A stretch of 7,178 nt of DNA from Clostridia bacterium. Its GTDB lineage: Bacteria > Bacillota > Clostridia > Lutisporales > Lutisporaceae. Made by a program: the position numbers and the translations under genes. The DNA is taken from assembly GCA_029256365.1 (NCBI GenBank), contig JAQSYB010000102.1, positions 1 through 7,178 of the forward strand, read 5' to 3'. Shown piece by piece: positions 1 through 5,748 of this stretch; the stretch's first letter is position 1; the number at the start of each line of letters is the position of its first letter. Below the pieces are notes generated by a model. The model was given only the letters and a program-made list of their open reading frames with translations, had not been told where the DNA came from and ran no database searches.

Positions 1-87
1 GCTATCTTCAGGCTTAACCTGTGAACACCCAACAAAAGCAAAAGATAAAATAAGACATAACAATATTGATATTCGTTTTTTTGACAT
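1..87 (-). CDS. Lipoprotein, N-terminal fragment (truncated by window edge)
   Basis: Only the first 29 codons lie in the window; the gene continues beyond base 1. The start is an ATG at 87 preceded by a good ribosome binding site (GGGAGGT, at about 94-100). The peptide begins MSKKRISILLCLILSFAFVG and then Cys21, which is a typical lipoprotein signal peptide: a basic n-region (KKR), a hydrophobic core of about 14 residues, and a lipobox ending V-G-C. The mature protein should be lipidated on Cys21 and anchored on the outer face of the cytoplasmic membrane; what remains is SQVKPEDS. The family cannot be told from this fragment; solute-binding proteins and small surface lipoproteins are both possible. 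It has its own promoter (116-144) and lies beyond the guaA terminator, so it is a separate transcription unit. Confidence 0.8.
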   Translation of the reverse strand, partial: MSKKRISILLCLILSFAFVGCSQVKPEDS

Positions 88-115
88 TTTTCTACCTCCC
101 TTTCAATCCTAGAAA

Positions 116-144
116 ATTATACCATTTAATGTAAACCAAGTAAA
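116..144 (-). promoter_or_regulatory. Sigma-A type promoter for the lipoprotein gene
   Basis: On the minus strand the -35 box is TTTACT (139-144, 4 of 6 consensus bases), the spacer is exactly 17 nt, and the -10 box is a perfect TATAAT (116-121) with an upstream TG in the extended -10 position. Transcription should start near base 109, giving a leader of about 20 nt before the ATG at 87. The match and position make this convincing, although the site is read by eye. Confidence 0.75.
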
Positions 145-159
145 CATGGTACTATTTCA

Positions 160-247
160 CGATACGTGCCGGAGACGGTTCTTTTTGCTTCATTATAAAA
201 CTACTATGACATATGCGGGCTGACACATGGGTCAGCCCCTACGTATC
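160..247. mobile_element. Candidate 88-bp MITE-like palindromic element
   Basis: An intergenic segment is bounded by 7-bp inverted ends, GATACGT (161-167) and ACGTATC (241-247). It is flanked by identical 6-bp direct repeats ATTTCA (154-159 and 248-253) that look like a target-site duplication. Inside is an 8-bp hairpin, GGGCTGAC (217-224) and GTCAGCCC (231-238) with a 6-nt loop, and an arm containing GGAGACGGTTCTTTTTG (171-187). Both inner motifs resemble short dispersed palindromic repeats I know from intergenic regions of Clostridia and other bacteria, but copy number cannot be seen here. It has no coding capacity, so any movement would depend on a transposase elsewhere. It sits between the guaA terminator and the lipoprotein promoter, damaging neither. 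Confidence 0.5.
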
Positions 248-263
248 ATTTCAGGTATATACA

Positions 264-304
264 TAACAAAAAGTTCAATATTATCTAGATAATATTGAAC
301 TTTT
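264..304 (-). terminator. Intrinsic terminator of guaBA
   Basis: A perfect 36-bp palindrome (269-304, centred on CTAG) begins 15 bases after the guaA stop codon. In the guaA direction the stem ends in GAAC followed by TTTTT, so it fits a Rho-independent terminator. The stem is AT-rich but long. Because it is symmetrical it also has T residues on the plus strand and could stop transcription from either side, but no plus-strand gene approaches it. Confidence 0.8.
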
Positions 305-318
305 ATTTATGCTTTATT

Positions 319-1851
319 CTATTCCCACTCAATCGTTGCTGGTGGTTTGCTTGTTATGTCGTATACGATTCTATTTACATGCTCTACTTCGTTTACGATT
401 CTTGTGGAGATTTTCTCTAGCACATCATATGGTATTCTTGCCCAGTCTGCGGTCATTGCGTCGGAGCTGGTTACGGCACGGATTGCTATGGTGTGTGAGT
501 ATGTTCTTTCGTCTCCCATTACACCTACTGTTGTGATGTTTGGAAGGGCTGTGAAGTACTGCCATATGCTTCTGTCTAGACCTGCTTTTTTGATTTCTTC
601 TCTTAATATTGCATCGGATTCCTTTACTATATGCAGCTTTTCTTCTGTGATTTCACCCAATACTCTAATTCCTAAGCCTGGTCCTGGGAAAGGCTGTCTC
701 CATACAAGATCAGCTGGAATTCCAAGTTCTAGGCCTACATGTCTCACCTCATCCTTGAATAGTGTTCCCAAGGGTTCAATGAGTTTGAATTTCATATCTT
801 CTGGCAATCCGCCAACATTGTGATGTGACTTTATCGTCGCTGCTGTTTTTGTGCCGCTTTCTATAATGTCTGGATAAATGGTACCCTGTACCAGATAATC
901 TATATCTCCAAGCTTGTTTGCTTCTTCTTCAAACACTCTGATAAACTCTTCGCCGATAATTTTACGTTTCTTCTCTGGATCGCCCACTCCAGCCAGCTTT
1001 CCTAAGAATCTTTCCTGGGCATTGACTCTGATCAGATTCATGTCAAATTGCTTTCTAAATATGGTCTCAACCTGATCTCCTTCGTCCTTGCGAAGTAGAC
1101 CGTGGTCAACAAATATGCAGGTCAATTGATTGCCCACTGCTCTGTGTACGAGTACTGCTGCAACAGATGAGTCAACTCCACCGCTCAGTGCGCAAAGTAC
1201 TTTTTTGCTGCCAACCTTTTGCTTTATTTCAGCCAACTGCTCTTCAATAAAGCTTCCCATGGTCCAGCTGCCCTCAAGCTCACAAACGCCATAAAGGAAA
1301 TTATTTAGTATGGTTGTGCCATGCTCTGTATGCTCTACCTCTGGGTGGAATTGTACGCCATAAAGCTTCTTTGCCTTGTTGCCCATAGCTGCTACAGGGC
1401 AGGTGTCTGTAGTGCCTAGTATTTCAAAATCCACTGGAACATCACTTACATAGATGGTATGACTCATCCAGCTTATGCTTTTTTCTGGTACGTTCTTGAA
1501 AAGCTCAGAGGCTTTTAGACTCATTTCTGTCTTGCCGTATTCTCTCTTTTCCGCTCTTGCTACTTTGCCTCCTAGCATGTAGGACATCAGCTGTGCGCCA
1601 TAGCATATTCCTAAAACTGGAATTCCCAGCTCTAATATTTCCTTTTCACACTTCGGTGCGCCTTCTTCGTAAACACTGGCAGGTCCGCCTGTGAATATGA
1701 TTCCCTTTGGATTCTTGCTCTTTACCTGCTCCGTAGTGATATCATAAGGTACAACCTCGCAGTATACCTTTGCTTCTCTTACTCTTCTTGCAATCAGCTG
1801 GTTATATTGCCCGCCAAAATCAAGAATCAGTACCAATTCTTTATTTTCCAT
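319..1851 (-). CDS. guaA: GMP synthase (glutamine-hydrolysing)
   Basis: This enzyme catalyses the last step of GMP synthesis: XMP + glutamine + ATP gives GMP + glutamate + AMP + pyrophosphate, in the cytoplasm. At 510 aa it has the usual family length. The N-terminal class I glutamine amidotransferase domain (about 5-190) has the nucleophile Cys83 in GIPVLGICYGAQ and the His169/Glu171 pair in GVQFHPEVEHT. The ATP-pyrophosphatase domain follows, with the PP-loop SGGVDSS at 223-229, and then the GMPS dimerisation domain ending in the conserved KPPATIEWE. All expected catalytic residues are present and I see no frameshift. The ATG at 1851 has an AAGGAGAG ribosome binding site (1859-1866). It lies only 25 bp downstream of guaB with no terminator between, so it is the second gene of a guaBA operon and should share the guanine riboswitch control. 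A strong palindromic terminator follows it. Confidence 0.98.
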   Translation of the reverse strand: MENKELVLILDFGGQYNQLIARRVREAKVYCEVVPYDITTEQVKSKNPKGIIFTGGPASVYEEGAPKCEKEILELGIPVLGICYGAQLMSYMLGGKVARAEKREYGKTEMSLKASELFKNVPEKSISWMSHTIYVSDVPVDFEILGTTDTCPVAAMGNKAKKLYGVQFHPEVEHTEHGTTILNNFLYGVCELEGSWTMGSFIEEQLAEIKQKVGSKKVLCALSGGVDSSVAAVLVHRAVGNQLTCIFVDHGLLRKDEGDQVETIFRKQFDMNLIRVNAQERFLGKLAGVGDPEKKRKIIGEEFIRVFEEEANKLGDIDYLVQGTIYPDIIESGTKTAATIKSHHNVGGLPEDMKFKLIEPLGTLFKDEVRHVGLELGIPADLVWRQPFPGPGLGIRVLGEITEEKLHIVKESDAILREEIKKAGLDRSIWQYFTALPNITTVGVMGDERTYSHTIAIRAVTSSDAMTADWARIPYDVLEKISTRIVNEVEHVNRIVYDITSKPPATIEWE

Positions 1852-1876
1852 CTAATTTCTCTCCTTATTCTTCAAG

Positions 1877-3328
1877 CTACAGACTGTAGTTTGGGGACTC
1901 TTTTGTTATTTGAATATCATGAGGATGACTTTCTCTAAGTCCTGCTGCAGTTACTCTCATAAATTGTCCATTCTTTCTTAAGTCATCGATGGTATGGGTA
2001 CCGCAGTAGCCCATGCCTGCACGAAGACCACCAATCAGCTGATAAATGGTCTCTGACAAAGCACCCTTAAATGGCACTCTGCCCTCTACGCCCTCAGGCA
2101 CTAGCTTCTTGGCATTCTCTTGGAAGTATCTATCCTTGCTGCCCTCAGCCATAGCGCCTAGAGAACCCATGCCTCTATACACCTTATAGCTTCTGCCTTG
2201 ATATATCTCTGTATCTCCAGGGCTTTCCTCGGTACCAGCAAACAAGCTGCCTATCATGACTACACTGGCACCTGCAGCGATTGCCTTTGGCAAGTCACCA
2301 CTGTACTTCACGCCACCATCTGCTATGATTGGCACTCCATGCTTTTCAGCCTCCAAAGCACAATCATAAATAGCTGTAATTTGAGGAACTCCAACTCCTG
2401 TAACAACTCTAGTTGTACAAATTGAACCAGGACCTATGCCAACCTTAATTGCATCTGCTCCAGCCTCGATGAGCTCTTTTGTTGCTGCAGCAGTAGCCAC
2501 ATTTCCGGCTATAACCTGTATACCTGGATAATTTAACTTTATACTTCTTACAGTATCAATAACACCCTTTGAATGTCCATGAGCAGTGTCCAAAACAATC
2601 ACGTCCACCTTTGAAGCCACCAATGCCGCTACTCTGTCCAATACGTCAGCAGTAACACCTACTGCCGCACCAGCCAATAGTCTGCCACTGGAGTCCTTTG
2701 CGGAATTTGGATATTGAATGGTTTTTTCTATGTCCTTAATGGTAATCAGACCTTTTAAATAGCCCTGCTCATCAACCAAAGGAAGCTTTTCTATCTTATG
2801 CTTTTTCAGCACTTGCTCCGCTTGTGCCACACTAGTTCCCACCGGTGCCACAACAAGTTTGTCCTTGGTCATTACCTCATCTATTTTCCTTGAAAAGTCA
2901 GTTTCAAATCTTAAGTCACGGTTTGTCAGTATCCCTACCAGCTTCCCTTGCTTATCTGTTATGGGTACCCCTGATATCTTATATCTCTCCATCAATTCCA
3001 TGGCATCGGATATAATATTTTCAGGTGACAGGTGGAAGGGATCAACAATAACGCCATGCTCCGATCTCTTTACCTTGTCCACCTCCATAGCTTGTTTTTC
3101 TATGGACATATTCTTGTGGATGATACCGATTCCACCTTCTCTTGCAATGGCTATAGCAAGCCTAGCTTCGGTAACGGTATCCATGCCTGCTGCCATCAAA
3201 GGTATATTGATCTTTATTTTTCTAGTAAGATATGTACTTACATCTGTGTTTTTAGGCAGTACTTCTGACTTAGCCGGTATTAAAAGTACATCATCGAAGG
3301 TAAGTCCTTCCTTTAGAAACTTCTCCAT
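1877..3328 (-). CDS. guaB: IMP dehydrogenase
   Basis: This enzyme oxidises IMP to XMP with NAD+, the committed step towards guanine nucleotides. The protein is 483 aa from the ATG at 3328, a normal bacterial length. The TIM-barrel catalytic domain is split by a tandem CBS-domain pair (about 93-202), which in this family senses nucleotides. The active-site loop IGPGSICTTR carries the catalytic Cys304; a phosphate-binding ADGGVKYSGD (about 336-345) and the mobile flap with EGVEGR (about 412-417) follow. An upstream in-frame GTG at 3337 would add three residues (Met-Arg-Thr), but its first base is the last base of the AAGGAG ribosome binding site (3337-3342), whereas the ATG at 3328 is spaced 8 nt from it; I therefore chose the ATG. 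The leader holds a guanine riboswitch and terminator, and the promoter lies in the end of larC. guaA follows after 25 bp. Confidence 0.98.
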   Translation of the reverse strand: MEKFLKEGLTFDDVLLIPAKSEVLPKNTDVSTYLTRKIKINIPLMAAGMDTVTEARLAIAIAREGGIGIIHKNMSIEKQAMEVDKVKRSEHGVIVDPFHLSPENIISDAMELMERYKISGVPITDKQGKLVGILTNRDLRFETDFSRKIDEVMTKDKLVVAPVGTSVAQAEQVLKKHKIEKLPLVDEQGYLKGLITIKDIEKTIQYPNSAKDSSGRLLAGAAVGVTADVLDRVAALVASKVDVIVLDTAHGHSKGVIDTVRSIKLNYPGIQVIAGNVATAAATKELIEAGADAIKVGIGPGSICTTRVVTGVGVPQITAIYDCALEAEKHGVPIIADGGVKYSGDLPKAIAAGASVVMIGSLFAGTEESPGDTEIYQGRSYKVYRGMGSLGAMAEGSKDRYFQENAKKLVPEGVEGRVPFKGALSETIYQLIGGLRAGMGYCGTHTIDDLRKNGQFMRVTAAGLRESHPHDIQITKESPNYSL

Positions 3329-3406
3329 GGTTCTCACTCCTTATATAAAAAATAAATAGATTTAAATTACACATTTTAATTTGTGCAATTGTTGTAAAAG
3401 TTAAAC

Positions 3407-3437
3407 AAAAAAAGCGCCATAAGTGAATTATGCGCTT
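3407..3437 (-). terminator. Riboswitch-controlled intrinsic terminator ahead of guaB
   Basis: On the minus strand a hairpin is formed by AAGCGC-ATAA and TTAT-G-GCGCTT (3412-3437, one bulged G, 5-nt loop). It runs straight into seven T residues (3407-3413), a textbook Rho-independent terminator 79 bp before the guaB ATG. The competing antiterminator can be read: CTATGAGTGA (3450-3459, containing the 3' strand of aptamer P1) can pair over 10 continuous positions, including three G-U type pairs, with TCACTTATGG (3417-3426) inside the terminator. Ligand-stabilised P1 would free the terminator and switch guaBA off. Confidence 0.9.
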
Positions 3438-3451
3438 AAATGCAATAAATC

Positions 3452-3520
3452 ACTCATAGTCACACAATTTATGGTTGCGCGGTAGAAACTCTCGGACCCT
3501 ATTACCGAATTTATATGAGT
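3452..3520 (-). promoter_or_regulatory. Guanine riboswitch aptamer (purine riboswitch family)
   Basis: The minus strand holds the full three-way-junction purine aptamer. P1 is a perfect 7-bp helix, ACTCATA (3514-3520) with TATGAGT (3452-3458). The J1/2 core has ATATAA, J2/3 is the invariant GTTTCTACC (3481-3489), and J3/1 gives GACTATGAG. P2 is a short helix built on TTCGG and CCGAG, with a loop containing AATAGGG; P3 pairs CGCGCAA with TTGTGTG around the loop CCATAAA. The loop GG and CC needed for the L2-L3 kissing contact are kept. The base equivalent to position 74 of the B. subtilis xpt aptamer is C (opposite plus-strand G3459), which specifies guanine rather than adenine, and U47 and U51 are canonical, which argues against a 2'-deoxyguanosine variant. 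It should bind guanine or hypoxanthine and, with the adjoining terminator, repress guaBA. Confidence 0.95.
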
Positions 3521-3540
3521 TATATGTTTAAATGGTATTG

Positions 3541-4833
3541 CTAAATAGTATATTTAATTGTACCCGTTTTGTCAATGATTTTGTCATAATTTGCCGCCAA
3601 TCCCAAAGCTTCATTAAATACCTGTAAAATTGGCAGAGCTTGCTCCTTGGCAATTCTTTTGCAGTCTTCATATTCAGGAATCACCTTGATTATTTTCCCA
3701 TCCAGCTTGCCCACCTTGCAGCGAACTGTTCCATGCTTTAGCTGAACTTCAACAAAGTCTCTATCTAATATAGCTCTTTCCATTTGCTTATACCGCACCC
3801 CAAAGGTACTGGTATGGGTCAGCAAAAGCTTTGTGATTTCCTGCTGTTTGTCCATGGCGCTGAGCACAGAAAGCTTTACACCAGGTCTATTCTTTTTCAT
3901 TTGGATATCGGTAAAATAGACATCCAAAGCCCCTGCTTCTAGGAGCTGCTCCATTACAAAGCCCAGCTGTTCACCCGTCATATCATCTATATTGGTATCT
4001 ATTTCTACAACTTCATTGTTTCGTTTTTTTTTATCGTATAGGTATACTCTCAATACATTTGGCTTTTCATAGGTCTTCTTGCCCAACCCATAGCCTATTT
4101 TCTCTATGGTCAGCTCCCCGCTGTCATCAAAGCCATTTGCCAGGGCCTTGATGATACCAGCTCCAGTAGGTGTCACCAACTCAAATTTTAAATCTGTGAA
4201 ATAGACGGGTACATCCTTCAATATTTCTAAGCATGCAGGGGCAGGCAGTGGAAACATTCCATGCTGGCATTTTACAAAGCCCTTAGACAATGGAATCTTA
4301 GAAAATACAATTTGGTCTGGCTGCAGTGCATCTATGCAAATTGCAACGCCTACGATATCTATGATGGAATCAACAGCTCCTACCTCGTGGAAATGCACTT
4401 CTTCCAAGGGTTTGCCATGAATCTTGCCCTCTGCTTCACCAATTACTGTAAAAATATTTTTGCTGATGGTTTTTACATTATTATTTAATGTGCTACCCTC
4501 TATCATTGCTACGATATCCTGATAGCTTCTATGCTGGTGTTCATGGCTGTGGTGATGATCATGTTTATGTTCGTGCTCATGTTTATGGTCATGATCATGG
4601 TCATGGTCATGGTCATGCTCATGCTCGTGCTCATGCTCTAGTATGACATCTACCTTGGTGCCCATGATTCCATTTTTCAGTTCCTTTTTGATATGTAAAT
4701 GATATTCACCTTCAAGCTGCAATGCCTTTAGGCTTTCAAGCAGATGCTCCTGGCTTACTCCTAAGTCCAGCAATGCTCCCAATGTCATATCTCCACTAAT
4801 TCCGGAAAAACAATCAAAATACAATATCTTCAT
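3541..4833 (-). CDS. larC: LarC, nickel insertion enzyme of the nickel-pincer nucleotide (NPN) cofactor
   Basis: LarC inserts nickel into pyridinium-3,5-bisthiocarboxylate mononucleotide in a CTP-dependent cyclometallation, the last step of NPN synthesis; NPN is the cofactor of lactate racemase LarA and related enzymes. The 430-aa product starts with the family hallmark ILYFDCFSGISGDMTLGALL and keeps HFHEVGAVDSIIDIVG (about 147-162), PLPAPA (195-200) and LVTPTGAG (219-226), then the LarC2 half from about residue 276 (EIDTNIDDMTGEQLG). A His-rich tract at 67-101 has 19 histidines in 35 residues, probably for nickel binding or storage. Three AAA lysine codons (268-270) form an A9 run exactly between the LarC1 and LarC2 halves. 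The ATG at 4833 follows a GGGGGAG ribosome binding site that overlaps the end of larB; the intergenic gap is 16 bp, so the two are co-transcribed. Its 3' end holds the guaB promoter. Confidence 0.95.
   Translation of the reverse strand: MKILYFDCFSGISGDMTLGALLDLGVSQEHLLESLKALQLEGEYHLHIKKELKNGIMGTKVDVILEHEHEHEHDHDHDHDHDHKHEHEHKHDHHHSHEHQHRSYQDIVAMIEGSTLNNNVKTISKNIFTVIGEAEGKIHGKPLEEVHFHEVGAVDSIIDIVGVAICIDALQPDQIVFSKIPLSKGFVKCQHGMFPLPAPACLEILKDVPVYFTDLKFELVTPTGAGIIKALANGFDDSGELTIEKIGYGLGKKTYEKPNVLRVYLYDKKKRNNEVVEIDTNIDDMTGEQLGFVMEQLLEAGALDVYFTDIQMKKNRPGVKLSVLSAMDKQQEITKLLLTHTSTFGVRYKQMERAILDRDFVEVQLKHGTVRCKVGKLDGKIIKVIPEYEDCKRIAKEQALPILQVFNEALGLAANYDKIIDKTGTIKYTI
3547..3575 (-). promoter_or_regulatory. 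Sigma-A promoter of guaBA, nested in the 3' end of larC
   Basis: The minus strand reads a perfect -35 TTGACA (3570-3575), a 17-nt spacer and a -10 TATACT (3547-3552). Transcription should begin near base 3540, right after the larC stop codon and about 20 nt before the riboswitch aptamer. The hexamers fall entirely within the last dozen codons of larC (Asp-Lys-Thr-Gly-Thr-Ile-Lys region), so the same bases serve as both coding and promoter sequence. Confidence 0.85.
4024..4032 (-). other. A9 homopolymer at the LarC1/LarC2 junction, candidate slippage site
   Basis: The coding strand reads GAT AAA AAA AAA CGA at LarC residues 267-271. A -1 slip would continue Thr-Lys-Gln-stop and a +1 slip Glu-Thr-Met-Lys-Leu-stop, so either would release a protein of about 273-275 aa corresponding to the LarC1 half. 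Slippage is an inference; what is seen is the run and the early stops in both other frames. I see no clear Shine-Dalgarno-type stimulator just upstream. Confidence 0.5.
4531..4635 (-). repeat. In-frame hexamer repeat encoding the LarC His-rich tract
   Basis: This 105-bp stretch of larC is made largely of 6-bp units of the kind CATGAG and CATGAC/CATGAT on the coding strand, giving alternating His-Glu and His-Asp with a few Lys, Ser and Gln. His occupies 19 of 35 positions (residues 67-101). Repeat-unit gain or loss would change length by whole His-X pairs without breaking the frame. Confidence 0.85.
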
Positions 4834-4849
4834 ATTCTCGCTCCCCCAA

Positions 4850-5596
4850 TTATCTTTTGTTTATCATACTGGCCAAAAAGCCTGCTCCAAAGCCATTGTC
4901 GATATTCACTACAGAAATACCGCTGGCACAGCTGTTCAACATAGTAAGCAAGGCTGATAAGCCTCCAAAGTTTGCACCGTAGCCAACACTGGTTGGAACA
5001 GCAATGACAGGACAATCCACCAGACCAGCAATTACACTGGGCAGGGCTCCTTCCATTCCTGCTACTGCTACTACTACATTGGCATCATGAAGTTTGTCCG
5101 TATTCATAAGAAGTCGATGCAAGCCAGCTACTCCAACATCATAAAGCCTTACTACATGATCCCCATAAAACTCCGCAGTCACAGCAGCTTCTTCTGCTAC
5201 GGCAATATCTGAGGTTCCACCGGTAGCGACCACAATCTTCCCTTTGCTCTGCTGTTCACCGGCTCTATCTATCGTAATAATTGCTGCCTTTTCATGGTAT
5301 ATGGCATCAGGTAATCTTTCCTTTACAACTTGATAGGTTGCCATATCTGCTCTGGTACCCATGGCTTTGCTGTTGCATTCCAACAGTTTCTCAAATATAG
5401 AAGCACATTGCTCTGGCGTTTTCCCAGCACAGTATATCACTTCGCCCTTGCCGGTTCTGATTTTTCTATGATGATCAATCTTTACATAATCCATATCTTC
5501 ATAAGGAAGCTTCTTTAGCTGCTTCACAGCTTCATCAATATGCAGCTCTCCATCCTTTACACTGTTAAAAAGCTGCTTTAGGAACATTTCATCCAT
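4850..5596 (-). CDS. larB: LarB, nicotinate adenine dinucleotide carboxylase/hydrolase of NPN biosynthesis
   Basis: LarB carboxylates the pyridinium ring of nicotinic acid adenine dinucleotide at C5 and cleaves the phosphoanhydride, releasing AMP and pyridinium-3,5-biscarboxylate mononucleotide, the substrate of LarE. The 248-aa product has the usual length: an N-terminal part of about 115 residues and a C-terminal PurE-like domain with ATGGTSD (124-130), AGMEGALPSV (179-188) and the glycine-rich PTSVGYGANFGG (201-212). Cys223 in LNSCASG and Glu182 in AGMEG match, by my recollection, the catalytic Cys221 and Glu180 of Lactobacillus plantarum LarB. The ATG at 5596 has a G-rich site (GGTGGGGG) 7 nt upstream; the next in-frame ATG, three codons on, is less well spaced. 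PurE itself is excluded by the longer N-terminal half and by the adjacent larC. Confidence 0.95.
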   Translation of the reverse strand: MDEMFLKQLFNSVKDGELHIDEAVKQLKKLPYEDMDYVKIDHHRKIRTGKGEVIYCAGKTPEQCASIFEKLLECNSKAMGTRADMATYQVVKERLPDAIYHEKAAIITIDRAGEQQSKGKIVVATGGTSDIAVAEEAAVTAEFYGDHVVRLYDVGVAGLHRLLMNTDKLHDANVVVAVAGMEGALPSVIAGLVDCPVIAVPTSVGYGANFGGLSALLTMLNSCASGISVVNIDNGFGAGFLASMINKR

Positions 5597-5667
5597 ATTT
5601 ATACCCCCACCCGTTTATGTGTAATGATATAACGTAACCCTAATCTTTTTTATAAGTCTTGTACTTA

Positions 5668-5695
5668 ATCTTATCATAAAAAAAGCTGCAATCAA
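5668..5695 (-). promoter_or_regulatory. Possible promoter for larBC (weak match)
   Basis: The larB upstream gap (5597-5748) must hold a promoter if the hairpin at 5712-5744 ends the previous transcript. The best candidate I find is TTGATT (5690-5695), a 16-nt spacer and TAAGAT (5668-5673), four of six consensus bases in each box. It would leave a leader of about 65 nt. I see no riboswitch or obvious operator there, and the match is modest. Confidence 0.3.
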
Positions 5696-5711
5696 ATCCC
5701 CATGTATAATG

Positions 5712-5744
5712 AAAGACTTTACACAATTTCTATGTAAAGTCTTT
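5712..5744 (-). terminator. Hairpin terminator after the DUF456 gene
   Basis: A perfect 12-bp stem, AAAGACTTTACA (5712-5723) with TGTAAAGTCTTT (5733-5744), and a 9-nt loop starts 4 bp after the stop codon at 5749. In the gene direction the stem ends in CTTT followed by CATTATA, so the U-tract is interrupted and termination may be partial. On the plus strand it is followed by a T-rich tail too. Confidence 0.6.
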
Positions 5745-5748
5745 TATT

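Noticed and set aside
217..238. The GGGCTGAC hairpin as a terminator
   Set aside because: Neither side is followed by a T-tract, and it is better explained as part of the MITE-like element; the real guaA terminator lies before it.
309..823. Plus-strand open frames opposite the end of guaA
   Set aside because: They lie wholly inside guaA, have no ribosome binding site, and translate to low-complexity or unrecognisable protein; guaA is fully conserved on the other strand.
2859..3359. A 166-codon plus-strand frame opposite the guaB start
   Set aside because: It is a shadow of guaB with no family resemblance, and it would run through the guaB ribosome binding site.
3366..3389. Small 8-bp hairpin (ATTGCACA and TGTGTAAT) in the guaB leader after the terminator
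   Set aside because: It is AT-rich, has no U-tract, and lies about 40 nt from the start codon; probably incidental or a minor stabiliser, so not listed as a regulatory element.
4531..4635. CRISPR-like or other non-coding repeat
   Set aside because: The 6-bp periodicity is explained by alternating His codons within LarC; there are no spacers.
4830..5015. A minus-strand 61-codon frame rich in Cys overlapping the end of larB
   Set aside because: It is larB read in another frame; the Cys and Trp richness comes from that shift, and it has no plausible ribosome binding site.
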